A stretch of 64,000 nt of DNA, taken from NCBI RefSeq assembly GCF_018614135.1, contig NZ_JAGGOW010000152.1:1-64000 (forward strand), read 5' to 3'. Source of the DNA: Streptomyces sp. ISL-66 (GTDB lineage Bacteria; Actinomycetota; Actinomycetes; Streptomycetales; Streptomycetaceae). The translations under genes and the position numbers were made by a program. The stretch's first letter is position 1, and every line of letters begins with the position of its first letter. Positions 46,880-54,536 of the stretch are shown here, one piece after another. The notes under the pieces are model-generated. The model had not been told where the DNA came from, made no database searches, and saw only the letters and a list, made by a program, of their open reading frames with translations.

Positions 46880-49099
46880 TTGATCGAGCCCTGGCGTGAC
46901 CCCCTCCTGCCCGCGTCCGTGCGGGTCGCCGATCTGCTGCAACGGATGACGTTGGAGGAGAAGGCGGGGCAACTCGCCGGCTTCTGGGCGTTGCCCTCGA
47001 ATCCCGGAGCACCGGTCGCGCCCATGGAGGACGATTCCGGCGAGTCCGCGCCCCTGTTCGACGACATCGTCGCCCACGGGCTCGGCCAGCTCACCCGGGT
47101 GTACGGCACCGCGCCGATCAGCGCGGAAGCCGGGATGGAGCGGCTCGCCTCGCTCCAGCGGCAGGTGACCGGATCCGGCCGGTTCGGGATCCCCGCGGTC
47201 GCTCACGAGGAGTGCCTGACCGGCTTCATGACCTTCGGGGCGACGGTCTTCCCCGGGCCGCTGGCCTGGGGTGCGTCCTTCGATCCGGAGCTCGTGCGCC
47301 AGATGGCCGCCGCCATCGGCGCGGGGATGCGGCGGGTCGGCGTCCACCAGGGGCTGGCTCCGGTGCTCGACGTGGTCCGCGACTACCGGTGGGGCAGGAC
47401 CGAGGAGTGCATCGGCGAGGACCCCTATCTCGTCGGAGCCGTCGGCACCGCCTATGTGCAGGGCTTGGAAGGCGCCGGGATCGTGGCGACGCTCAAGCAC
47501 TTCGCCGGGTACTCGGCCTCGCGCGGCGGCCGCAACATGGCCCCCGTCGCCTCGGGACCGCGCGAGTTCGCCGACGTGCTGGTCGAGCCCTTCGTACGGG
47601 CACTGCGCGAGGGAGGCGCCCGGTCGGTGATGAACAGCTACACCGACGTGGACGGCGTCCCGGTGGCCGCCGACGAACGGCTGCTGACCGAGCTTCTCAG
47701 GGATGAGCTCGGTTTCGGCGGTGTGGTCGTCGCCGACTACTACGCCGTCTCCTTCCTTGAGACCCGCCACGGCGTCACCGGATCGCGCGGCGCGGCCGGC
47801 GCACTGGCGCTGACCGCCGGAATCGACGTCGAGCTGCCCACGGCCCGCTGCTACGGCAAGCCGCTGACCGACCTCGTGCGGTCGGGAGACGTACCCGAGG
47901 GGCTCATCGACCGGGCCGCGGAACGGGTCCTGCTGCAGAAGACCGAGCTCGGCCTTCTCGACCCCGACTGGGAACCCGTCAAACCCGAGCCGGTCGAACT
48001 CGACCCGCCGGAAAACCGGGCCCTGGCAAGGCTCCTGGCCGAACGCTCCACCGTGCTGCTCGCCAACGACGGCATCCTGCCGCTGCGGCCGTGCCGGGTC
48101 GCGATCAGCGGGCCGTACGCCGACGACCCCCAGTCCTTCCTCGGCTGCTACTCCTTCCCCAACCACGTCGCGCTGCCCGGCGACCTAGGGCTGGAGATCC
48201 CGACGCTCGGCGAGGCGCTGACCGCCGCCGGGTTCACGGTCACCGCGAACGATCCCGACGTGAACGTGCTGGTGCTCGGGGACCGGGCCGGCATGTTCGG
48301 CCGGGGCACCTCCGGAGAGGGCTGCGACGCCGAGACCCTCGACCTGCCCGGCGACCAGGCCGCACTCGCCTGCGCCGTTCTCGACTCCGGGGCGCCGACC
48401 GTCCTGGTCCTCGTCTCCGGACGGCCCTACGCGCTCGGCACGTTGGCTGAGCGGGCATCGGCCGTGGTGCAGGCCTTCTTCCCGGGCGAGGAGGGCGGGA
48501 CGGCGCTGGCCCGGATCATCAGCGGGGCCGCGGAACCGTCCGGGCGGCTGCCCGTCTCCATCCCCCGCCGGGCCGGCGGCCAGCCCGGCACCTACCTGCA
48601 CGCCAGGCTCGGCGGGCGCACCGACTGGAGCTCGGTGGACCCGACCCCGCTGTTCCCCTTCGGACACGGGCTGAGCTGGACCACCTTCACCTGCTCGGAG
48701 CTCTCGGTGGATCCCGTCGCCGCGACCGACGGGGCCGTCGCCGTTTCGGTCACCGCACGCAACGTCGGCGAGGTGGCCGGGACCGAGGTGGTCCAGCTGT
48801 ACCTCTCGGACCCCGTGGCGTCCGTCGTCCGGCCGCAGCGGTGGCTCGCCGGATTCGCCAGGGTCGAGCTGCAGCCGGGCGCGGCCGCCCGGATCACCTT
48901 CTCCGTCCATGCCGACCGGACCTCCTTCACCGGGCTCGACCTGCGCCGAAGGGTGGAGCCCGGGGAGATCGGCGTGGCCGTCGGACGGTCCAGCGGCGAT
49001 CTTCCGCTCCAGGGCTCCTTCACTCTGCATGGCCCCGTACGCCACCCGGCGGCCGACCGAGTGCTGTCCGTGCCGGTCGAGATCATCCCTGTTCCGTGA
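46880..49099 (+). CDS. cytoplasmic GH3 beta-glycosidase (beta-xylosidase-like, BxlA-like)
   Basis: A 739-residue enzyme with no signal peptide. Domain order: GH3 barrel (about 10-330) with KHFAGYSASRGGRN and the nucleophile Asp in GGVVVADYYAVSF; GH3 C-terminal sandwich (about 360-575); fibronectin-III-like domain (about 640-715, QLYLSDPVASVVRPQRWLAGFARVEL). It would hydrolyse imported xylo-oligosaccharides from the non-reducing end; activity on glucosides or arabinosides is also possible in this family. A TTG start at 46880 (LIEPWRDPLLPASVRV) sits 5 bases after GGAG. It follows the LacI gene by 8 bases. Confidence 0.92.
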   Translation: MIEPWRDPLLPASVRVADLLQRMTLEEKAGQLAGFWALPSNPGAPVAPMEDDSGESAPLFDDIVAHGLGQLTRVYGTAPISAEAGMERLASLQRQVTGSGRFGIPAVAHEECLTGFMTFGATVFPGPLAWGASFDPELVRQMAAAIGAGMRRVGVHQGLAPVLDVVRDYRWGRTEECIGEDPYLVGAVGTAYVQGLEGAGIVATLKHFAGYSASRGGRNMAPVASGPREFADVLVEPFVRALREGGARSVMNSYTDVDGVPVAADERLLTELLRDELGFGGVVVADYYAVSFLETRHGVTGSRGAAGALALTAGIDVELPTARCYGKPLTDLVRSGDVPEGLIDRAAERVLLQKTELGLLDPDWEPVKPEPVELDPPENRALARLLAERSTVLLANDGILPLRPCRVAISGPYADDPQSFLGCYSFPNHVALPGDLGLEIPTLGEALTAAGFTVTANDPDVNVLVLGDRAGMFGRGTSGEGCDAETLDLPGDQAALACAVLDSGAPTVLVLVSGRPYALGTLAERASAVVQAFFPGEEGGTALARIISGAAEPSGRLPVSIPRRAGGQPGTYLHARLGGRTDWSSVDPTPLFPFGHGLSWTTFTCSELSVDPVAATDGAVAVSVTARNVGEVAGTEVVQLYLSDPVASVVRPQRWLAGFARVELQPGAAARITFSVHADRTSFTGLDLRRRVEPGEIGVAVGRSSGDLPLQGSFTLHGPVRHPAADRVLSVPVEIIPVP

Positions 49100-49178
49100 C
49101 CACGTCGTTCGGGCCGGGCCCCGTGCTGCGGGGGAGAGACGCAGGAGCTCGAAGAGGTGAGGGTGATGGCCCCCGGCG

Positions 49179-49194
49179 CTGAAAGCGCTTCCAG
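49179..49194. promoter_or_regulatory. CebR-type operator without an intact downstream gene
   Basis: CTGAAAGCGCTTCCAG has one mismatch to a perfect 16-base palindrome of the GGAAGCGCTTCC class that brackets the GH6 operon. It lies between the 3' ends of GH3 and the second LacI gene, and no full gene follows it. Confidence 0.55.
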
Positions 49195-49231
49195 AGGTCA
49201 CGCCGGGGCGTTCGTGCCGCACAGGAGGATG

Positions 49232-49267
49232 ATGCCAAGACGTGAGACGGCGATGGCCGGGAAATGA
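49232..49267 (+). pseudogene. possible relic start of a lost secreted-enzyme gene
   Basis: Downstream of the orphan operator, AGGAGG is followed by ATG and an 11-codon frame MPRRETAMAGK-stop, resembling the basic beginning of a signal peptide cut short. It may be the start of a deleted glycosidase gene or only chance. Confidence 0.25.
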
Positions 49268-49326
49268 AAATGAGGGGGAAGCGCACCCCGTCAGATCGGG
49301 CCGACCCTGACGCAAGCGCCCACCGG

Positions 49327-50358
49327 TCAGGCCGACGCGGGCAGATCGGGGGCGGACTCGCGCACGGTCAGGCGGGTCGGGAGGATCAGCGGGCTGGGCC
49401 GGTGCCCTTCGATGGCACTGACCAGCATCCTTGCCATCTCCTGCCCCAGCGCCCGCACCGGCTGATGGACCGTGGTCAGCGGCGGGCTGGTGTGCCGGGC
49501 GCTCGCCAGGTCATTGAAGCCGATCACCGCGACGTCCTCGGGTACCCGCAGCCCCCGTTCCCGCAAGGTGCGCAGAGCGCCGATGGCCATCGCGTCGGAG
49601 GCCGCGAACACCGCGTCCGGATCGGGGTGCGCCCGGAGCAGTCGCTCCATCGCCTCTGCGCCGCCGTCCTCCGTGAACTGCCCGGACTCGACCCCGAGCA
49701 GCGGCAGGCCGGACAAGGTCAGGCCCTCGGTGAAACCCTGCTCCCGCGCGACGGCGGCCCTGGCGTCCACCTGCCCGGTGATCATGACGGGCCGTCGGCG
49801 GCCGGTGCGCGCGAAGTGTTCGGCGGCCAGGCGCGCGCCGCCCCGGTTGTCGGCGTCCACGTACCACGTGGGCTCCCCGACGAGCGGGAGTCCGCCGAAG
49901 ACGACGGGCAGATCGACCTCCTCGCCCAGGCGTCCCAGCGGGTCGTCGCCCCGCAGCGCCATCAGCATGACGCCGTCGGCCCGGCGGGAGCGCAGCAACC
50001 GCTCGAACCGCTCGCGGCCGCGCGGGGTGTTGGCCAGCAGCAGGATCAGTTCCAGTTCCGTCTGCTCCAGTGCCGCGCTGACGCCGACGACGACCTCCGC
50101 GAAGAACGGGTCCGCGAACAGCCCCGGCTCGTCGCTGGAGACCGCCAGAACCACCGCTCCGACCCTGCGGGTCGCCAGGGCCTGCGCGGACGGATTGGGC
50201 ACGAAAGCCAGCTCTCGCACCGCACGTTGGACCGCCTCCCGCTTGGCGCGGCTGACGTGCGGGGCGTTGTTGATCACCCGGGAGGCCGCCGTTCGCGACA
50301 CGCCGGCTCGCGCAGCCACCTCGTCGAGGGTCGGCATGCGCTTGGGTGACGACTCCAT
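49327..50358 (-). CDS. LacI-family transcriptional regulator (CebR-like)
   Basis: A 343-residue repressor with the helix-turn-helix PTLDEVAARAGVSRTAASRVINN, hinge PHVSRAKREAVQRAVRELAFVPN, and a LacI effector domain ending VHQPVRALGQEMARMLVSAIEG. It is divergent from the GH6-GH6-GH10-CE1 operon; three GGAAGCGCTTCC-type palindromes lie between them and match the operator class of cellulose-responsive CebR proteins. Cellobiose or another cello-oligosaccharide is the likely inducer, and autoregulation is likely. The ATG at 50358 has GGAG 10 bases upstream. Confidence 0.9.
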   Translation of the reverse strand: MESSPKRMPTLDEVAARAGVSRTAASRVINNAPHVSRAKREAVQRAVRELAFVPNPSAQALATRRVGAVVLAVSSDEPGLFADPFFAEVVVGVSAALEQTELELILLLANTPRGRERFERLLRSRRADGVMLMALRGDDPLGRLGEEVDLPVVFGGLPLVGEPTWYVDADNRGGARLAAEHFARTGRRRPVMITGQVDARAAVAREQGFTEGLTLSGLPLLGVESGQFTEDGGAEAMERLLRAHPDPDAVFAASDAMAIGALRTLRERGLRVPEDVAVIGFNDLASARHTSPPLTTVHQPVRALGQEMARMLVSAIEGHRPSPLILPTRLTVRESAPDLPASA

Positions 50359-50461
50359 GGAAAAAGTGCTCCTCAGGCTCACGCGGACGGTGAACAGGAA
50401 CCATGATTCCATGCACCGTCCCGACTTCGGTCCTGCACGCGGACGACTCCCTTGTTTCGAT

Positions 50462-50475
50462 TTGGCAGCGTTTCC
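50462..50475. promoter_or_regulatory. degenerate CebR-type operator
   Basis: TTGGCAGCGTTTCC keeps 12 of 14 bases of the neighbouring operator TTGGAAGCGCTTCC. It lies 23 bases from the perfect copy (centre to centre about two helical turns), on the same DNA face, a spacing that favours cooperative binding. Confidence 0.4.
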
Positions 50476-50484
50476 CCCACGGAT

Positions 50485-50500
50485 TTGGAAGCGCTTCCAA
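50485..50500. promoter_or_regulatory. perfect CebR-type operator 1
   Basis: TTGGAAGCGCTTCCAA, a perfect 16-base palindrome in the divergent region between the LacI regulator and the GH6 operon. Confidence 0.8.
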
Positions 50501-50544
50501 TCTGCCGCGTCAACCGAGCCGCGAGTAATACCGTGTTCAACCTC

Positions 50545-50573
50545 TTGACATGTCCCGGCAACGGAACCAATCA
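50545..50573 (+). promoter_or_regulatory. candidate promoter of the GH6 operon
   Basis: TTGACA at 50545-50550 with a weak -10 (CAATCA) after 17 bases. It lies between the perfect operators at 50485 and 50606, which could loop around it. Confidence 0.4.
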
Positions 50574-50605
50574 TCCCATCAACGCAGTCCGACTCGCGTC
50601 AAAAC

Positions 50606-50619
50606 TGGAAGCGCTTCCA
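50606..50619. promoter_or_regulatory. perfect CebR-type operator 2, in the GH6 leader
   Basis: TGGAAGCGCTTCCA, a perfect 14-base palindrome 34 bases before the GH6 ATG and downstream of the candidate promoter, placed to block transcription. Confidence 0.8.
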
Positions 50620-50652
50620 CTTCCCCGCCCCCACCCCACCGGAGGAAGAACC

Positions 50653-51627
50653 ATGCGCAAGTCCGTCCGAGCCGCATCCGCCCTGCTGGCCGGTGTGCTC
50701 ACCGCCGGTCTCGCCGCGATCAGCGCCGGCCCGGCGTACGCCGCCGACCCGACCACCATGACCAGCGGCTTCTACGCCGACCCCGACAACTCCGCCCTGC
50801 GATGGGCCAACGCGAACCCCGGCGACGGCCGGGCGGCAGCGATCCGGACGTCCATAGCCAACACCCCGGCAGCCCGCTGGTTCGGCAACTGGAGCGGCGA
50901 CATCGGCTCCGCCGCCGGCGCCTACGTCGGCCGCGCGGACTCCTACGACAAGCTGCCGATCCTGGTCGCGTACAACATCCCCAACCGGGACATCTGCGCC
51001 GGTCACTCCGGCGGCGGTGCCGGGAGCCGCGCCGCGTACGACGCCTGGATCGCCGCCTTCGCCAGTGGCATCGGCAGCCGCCCGGCCGTCGTCGTCCTCG
51101 AACCCGACGCGCTCGGCCACGAGAGCTGCATGACGGCCGATCAGATCGCCGAGCGCAACGCCATGCTGAAGAACGCGATCGCCCAGTTCAAGGCCAAGGC
51201 ACCCAACACCTGGGTCTACCTCGACGCCGGGAACCCCGGCTGGATCGGCGCCTCGACCATGGCGCAGCAGCTCGCCACCGCCGGTGTCGGCGGGGCACAC
51301 GGCTTCGTGCTGAACGTCTCCAACTACTTCACCACCGACCAGAACACCTCCTACGGCAACGCGGTCAACTCAGCCCTGGGCTCCTACGGCTACACCAAGC
51401 CGTTCGTCATCGACACCAGCCGTAACGGCAACGGTTCCAACGGTCAGTGGTGCAACCCGGCCGGCCGCCGGATCGGTACTCCCAGCCAGCGCGGTGGCGG
51501 CGGTGCCGAGATGCTGCTGTGGATCAAGATCCCCGGCGAGTCCGACGGCAACTGCGGTGTCGGGGCCGGCTCTTCGGCCGGGCAGTTCCTGCCGGAGGTC
51601 GCCTACAAGATGATCTACGGCTACTGA
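50653..51627 (+). CDS. secreted GH6 endoglucanase (no CBM)
   Basis: A 324-residue cellulase. The signal peptide ends near AYA-AD (residue about 34) and one GH6 domain fills the rest. Motifs: LPILVAYNIPNRDICAGHSGGG, the general-acid Asp in VVVLEPDALGHE, YLDAGNPGWIG and SRNGNGSNGQWCNPAGR. The compact length without the exo-loop tunnel insertions suggests an endo-acting enzyme. It lacks a cellulose-binding module, which is unusual since most Streptomyces GH6 endoglucanases have CBM2. GGAGGAAG lies 5 bases before the ATG. First gene of an operon with a second GH6, a GH10 and a CE1 gene. Confidence 0.95.
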   Translation: MRKSVRAASALLAGVLTAGLAAISAGPAYAADPTTMTSGFYADPDNSALRWANANPGDGRAAAIRTSIANTPAARWFGNWSGDIGSAAGAYVGRADSYDKLPILVAYNIPNRDICAGHSGGGAGSRAAYDAWIAAFASGIGSRPAVVVLEPDALGHESCMTADQIAERNAMLKNAIAQFKAKAPNTWVYLDAGNPGWIGASTMAQQLATAGVGGAHGFVLNVSNYFTTDQNTSYGNAVNSALGSYGYTKPFVIDTSRNGNGSNGQWCNPAGRRIGTPSQRGGGGAEMLLWIKIPGESDGNCGVGAGSSAGQFLPEVAYKMIYGY

Positions 51628-51727
51628 CCCGTTCCCCCGCCGAAGGCCGGGCCCCGGCGCCGGGCCGGCCCCACGCGGTCCGGCGCCAGGGCCCGCGACC
51701 CCGAACACCCCTGCCGAAGGAACTTTC

Positions 51728-53026
51728 GTGCGTATCCCCCTCTACCGATCCGTCCTGACCGCGAGCGCACTCGCGCTGCTCCTCGGCGCCGCCGCCCCGA
51801 CCTCTGCCGACTCTGCCGGGGCCGGCTCCGCGCCGGCCTCCCACGCGCTTCCCGCGAACACCCGCTTCTCCGTCGATCCCGGCAGCGACGCGGCCCACCA
51901 GGCCGTCACCGACCTGCTCCACCGGGACCTCGAAGGCGCCAAGTCCATGGCTAAGCTCGCCAGTTGGCCCGAGGCTGCCTGGTTCACCGACGGCACTGCG
52001 GAGCAGGTCGAATCCCGCGTACGCGACCTGGTACGCCGTGCCGAGCGAACCCGGACGGTTCCCGTCCTGGTGGCCTACAACATCCCGCTGCGCGACTGCT
52101 CCCAGTACTCCTCCGGCGGTGCGCAGTCGGACGCCGAGTACCAGACCTGGATCAGCGCTTTCGCCCGGGGGCTCGGCAGCAGCAAGGCCGTCGTCATCCT
52201 CGAACCGGACGGGCTGGCCAACCTCCCCTCCGACTGCGGTCCCGACAGCGACCCCACCGGCGCGATCACCACCGGACGGTTCGCCGACCTCAACCACGCG
52301 ATCGACGCCCTGGAGCGGCAGCCGAACAGCGTCGTCTACCTGGACGCCGGCAACAGCCACTGGCGCGGCGTCGGCGACATCGCGCAACGCCTCCTCCAGG
52401 CCGGTGTCACCCGCACCCAGGGCTTCTCGCTGAACGTCTCCAACTACCTGGCCACCAGCCTGTCCAACCACTACGGCAGCTGGGTCTCCCAGTGCCTGTG
52501 GTTCGCCACCAAGGGCCCGGACTGGGCCAAGGGGCACCCGGAGTGGTGCGCGAGCCAGTACTACTCCCCCGCGGCGCCGAACGACGGGCAGCCGGGCAAC
52601 TCCGTGAACGTGGACGACCCGTCCACCTGGCACTGGACCGACGTGTGGTTCCAGCAGAACGTCGGTTCCCCGCCCGCGCAGGAGCTCACCCACCTCGTCG
52701 TCGACACCAGCCGCAACGGCCGGGGCGCTTGGACCCCTCCCGCCGGCAAGTACAGCGGCGACCCGCAGACCTGGTGCAACGCTCCCGGTCGCGGCATCGG
52801 CGACCGACCGACCGCGAACACTGGTGTCCCGCTCGTCGACGCCTACCTGTGGATCAAGACCGTCGGCCAGTCCGACGGCCAGTGCGACCGCGGCATCCCG
52901 GGCGGCACCATCGACCCGGAGTACGGCATCGTCGATCCCGCCGCCGGCGTGTGGTGGCCGGAGCAGGCCAAGTCCCTCGTCCGGAACGCCGACCCCGCCC
53001 TGGAGTTCAACACGGTCGTCCGCTGA
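51728..53026 (+). CDS. secreted GH6 cellulase (cellobiohydrolase-like)
   Basis: A 432-residue secreted enzyme with a Sec signal peptide (about 1-27). The GH6 domain has VPVLVAYNIPLRDCSQYSSGG, the general-acid Asp in VVILEPDGLANLPSDCG, YLDAGNSHWRGVGD and DTSRNGRGAWTPP. Compared with the preceding endoglucanase it carries longer loops, including an insert with SQCLWFATKGPDWAKGHPEWC, of the kind that covers the active site in cellobiohydrolases. No CBM is present. The GTG at 51728 has GAAGGAAC upstream. The gap to the first GH6 gene is 100 bases and to the xylanase gene 53 bases. Confidence 0.92.
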   Translation: MRIPLYRSVLTASALALLLGAAAPTSADSAGAGSAPASHALPANTRFSVDPGSDAAHQAVTDLLHRDLEGAKSMAKLASWPEAAWFTDGTAEQVESRVRDLVRRAERTRTVPVLVAYNIPLRDCSQYSSGGAQSDAEYQTWISAFARGLGSSKAVVILEPDGLANLPSDCGPDSDPTGAITTGRFADLNHAIDALERQPNSVVYLDAGNSHWRGVGDIAQRLLQAGVTRTQGFSLNVSNYLATSLSNHYGSWVSQCLWFATKGPDWAKGHPEWCASQYYSPAAPNDGQPGNSVNVDDPSTWHWTDVWFQQNVGSPPAQELTHLVVDTSRNGRGAWTPPAGKYSGDPQTWCNAPGRGIGDRPTANTGVPLVDAYLWIKTVGQSDGQCDRGIPGGTIDPEYGIVDPAAGVWWPEQAKSLVRNADPALEFNTVVR

Positions 53027-53079
53027 CCGAGGCCCGCACCCATCAATCCTTCCGTGATTTCTGACCTGGAGGCTCATCC

Positions 53080-54510
53080 ATGGGCTCACATGCCACTCCC
53101 CCACCCACCGTCCGCCGGAAGATCGGCGGTCTGTGCATGGCCCTGGTCGTCGGCGTGCTCGGCTCGGCCGCCGTGCTGGCGGCGCCGCTGACCGCACAGG
53201 CCGCCGAGAGCACGCTCGGCGGCGCGGCGGCGCAGAGCGGCCGCTACTTCGGCACCGCCATCGCCTCGGGCAGGCTGGGGGACTCGGCGTACACGACGAT
53301 CGCGGGCCGCGAGTTCAACTCGGTGACGCCCGAGAACGAGATGAAGATCGACGCCACGGAACCCCAGCGGGGCCAGTTCAACTTCGCCGGCGGTGACCGC
53401 GTCTACAACTGGGCGGTGCAGAACGGCAAGCAGGTGCGCGGCCACACCCTGGCCTGGCACTCCCAGCAGCCCGGCTGGATGCAGAGCCTCAGCGGCAGCA
53501 CGCTGCGCCAGGCGATGACCAGCCACATCAACGGCGTGATGGCTCACTACAAGGGCAAGATCGCCCAGTGGGACGTCGTGAACGAGGCCTTCGCGGACGG
53601 CAGTTCGGGAGCCCGGCGCGACTCCAACCTGCAGCGCACCGGCAACGACTGGATCGAGGTCGCCTTCCGCACCGCGCGCGCCGCCGACCCGGCCGCCAAG
53701 CTCTGCTACAACGACTACAACGTCGAGAACTGGACCTGGGCCAAGACCCAGGCCATGTACACGATGGTCCGCGACTTCAAGCAGCGCGGCGTGCCGATCG
53801 ACTGCGTCGGCTTCCAGTCGCACTTCAACAACGACAGCCCCTACAACAGCAACTTCCGCACCACCCTGCAGAGCTTCGCCGCCCTCGGCGTCGATGTGGC
53901 CGTCACCGAACTCGACATCCAGGGCGCTTCGGCCACGACCTACGCCAACGTGACCAACGACTGCCTGGCCGTCCCGCGCTGCCTGGGCATCACCGTCTGG
54001 GGTGTGCGCGACACCGACTCCTGGCGATCGGAGCAGTCGCCGCTGCTGTTCAACGGCGACGGCAGCAAGAAGCCCGCCTACACCTCCGTCCTCAACGCAC
54101 TCAACGGCGGCTCCTCCACCCCCTCGCCCGGTTCCGGACAGATCAAGGGCGTCGGTTCGGGCCGCTGCCTGGACGTGCCCGGCTCCAGCACCACCGACGG
54201 CACCCAGCTCAACCTGTGGGACTGCAACAACCGCACCAACCAGCAGTGGACCTACACCGCCGCGGGCGAGCTCAAGGTCTACGACAACAAGTGCCTGGAC
54301 GCGGGCGGCACCGGCAACGGCGCCAAAGTCCAGATCTACAGCTGCTGGGGTGGCGACAACCAGAAGTGGCGCCTCAACTCCGACGGTTCCATCGTCGGCG
54401 TCCAGTCCGGCCTCTGCCTTGACGCCGTCGGCGGCGGCACCGCCAACGGCACCCTGATCCAGCTCTACTCCTGCTCGAACGGCAGCAACCAACGCTGGAC
54501 CCGCACCTGA
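53080..54510 (+). CDS. secreted GH10 endo-1,4-beta-xylanase with C-terminal CBM13 (ricin-type) domain
   Basis: A 476-residue xylanase of the classic Streptomyces XlnA layout. Signal peptide (about 1-41); GH10 domain (about 45-345) with acid/base Glu in QWDVVNEAFADG and nucleophile Glu in DVAVTELDIQG; Ser/Pro/Gly linker (GGSSTPSPGSG); ricin-B domain of three repeats (about 355-476: GRCLDVPGSS, NKCLDAGGTG, GLCLDAVGGG, each with a QxW-type end) and paired cysteines. The CBM13 binds xylan and insoluble polysaccharide. It differs from the xylanase at 39986-41074, which has no binding module and belongs to the other regulon. Confidence 0.96.
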   Translation: MGSHATPPPTVRRKIGGLCMALVVGVLGSAAVLAAPLTAQAAESTLGGAAAQSGRYFGTAIASGRLGDSAYTTIAGREFNSVTPENEMKIDATEPQRGQFNFAGGDRVYNWAVQNGKQVRGHTLAWHSQQPGWMQSLSGSTLRQAMTSHINGVMAHYKGKIAQWDVVNEAFADGSSGARRDSNLQRTGNDWIEVAFRTARAADPAAKLCYNDYNVENWTWAKTQAMYTMVRDFKQRGVPIDCVGFQSHFNNDSPYNSNFRTTLQSFAALGVDVAVTELDIQGASATTYANVTNDCLAVPRCLGITVWGVRDTDSWRSEQSPLLFNGDGSKKPAYTSVLNALNGGSSTPSPGSGQIKGVGSGRCLDVPGSSTTDGTQLNLWDCNNRTNQQWTYTAAGELKVYDNKCLDAGGTGNGAKVQIYSCWGGDNQKWRLNSDGSIVGVQSGLCLDAVGGGTANGTLIQLYSCSNGSNQRWTRT

Positions 54511-54536
54511 CCTGCGACGGCGAAGAGGGTGAATCG

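Noticed and set aside
49264..50349. A 361-residue plus-strand frame after the orphan operator, as its missing target gene
   Set aside because: It is entirely antisense to the CebR-like LacI gene and has no signal peptide or hydrolase motif.
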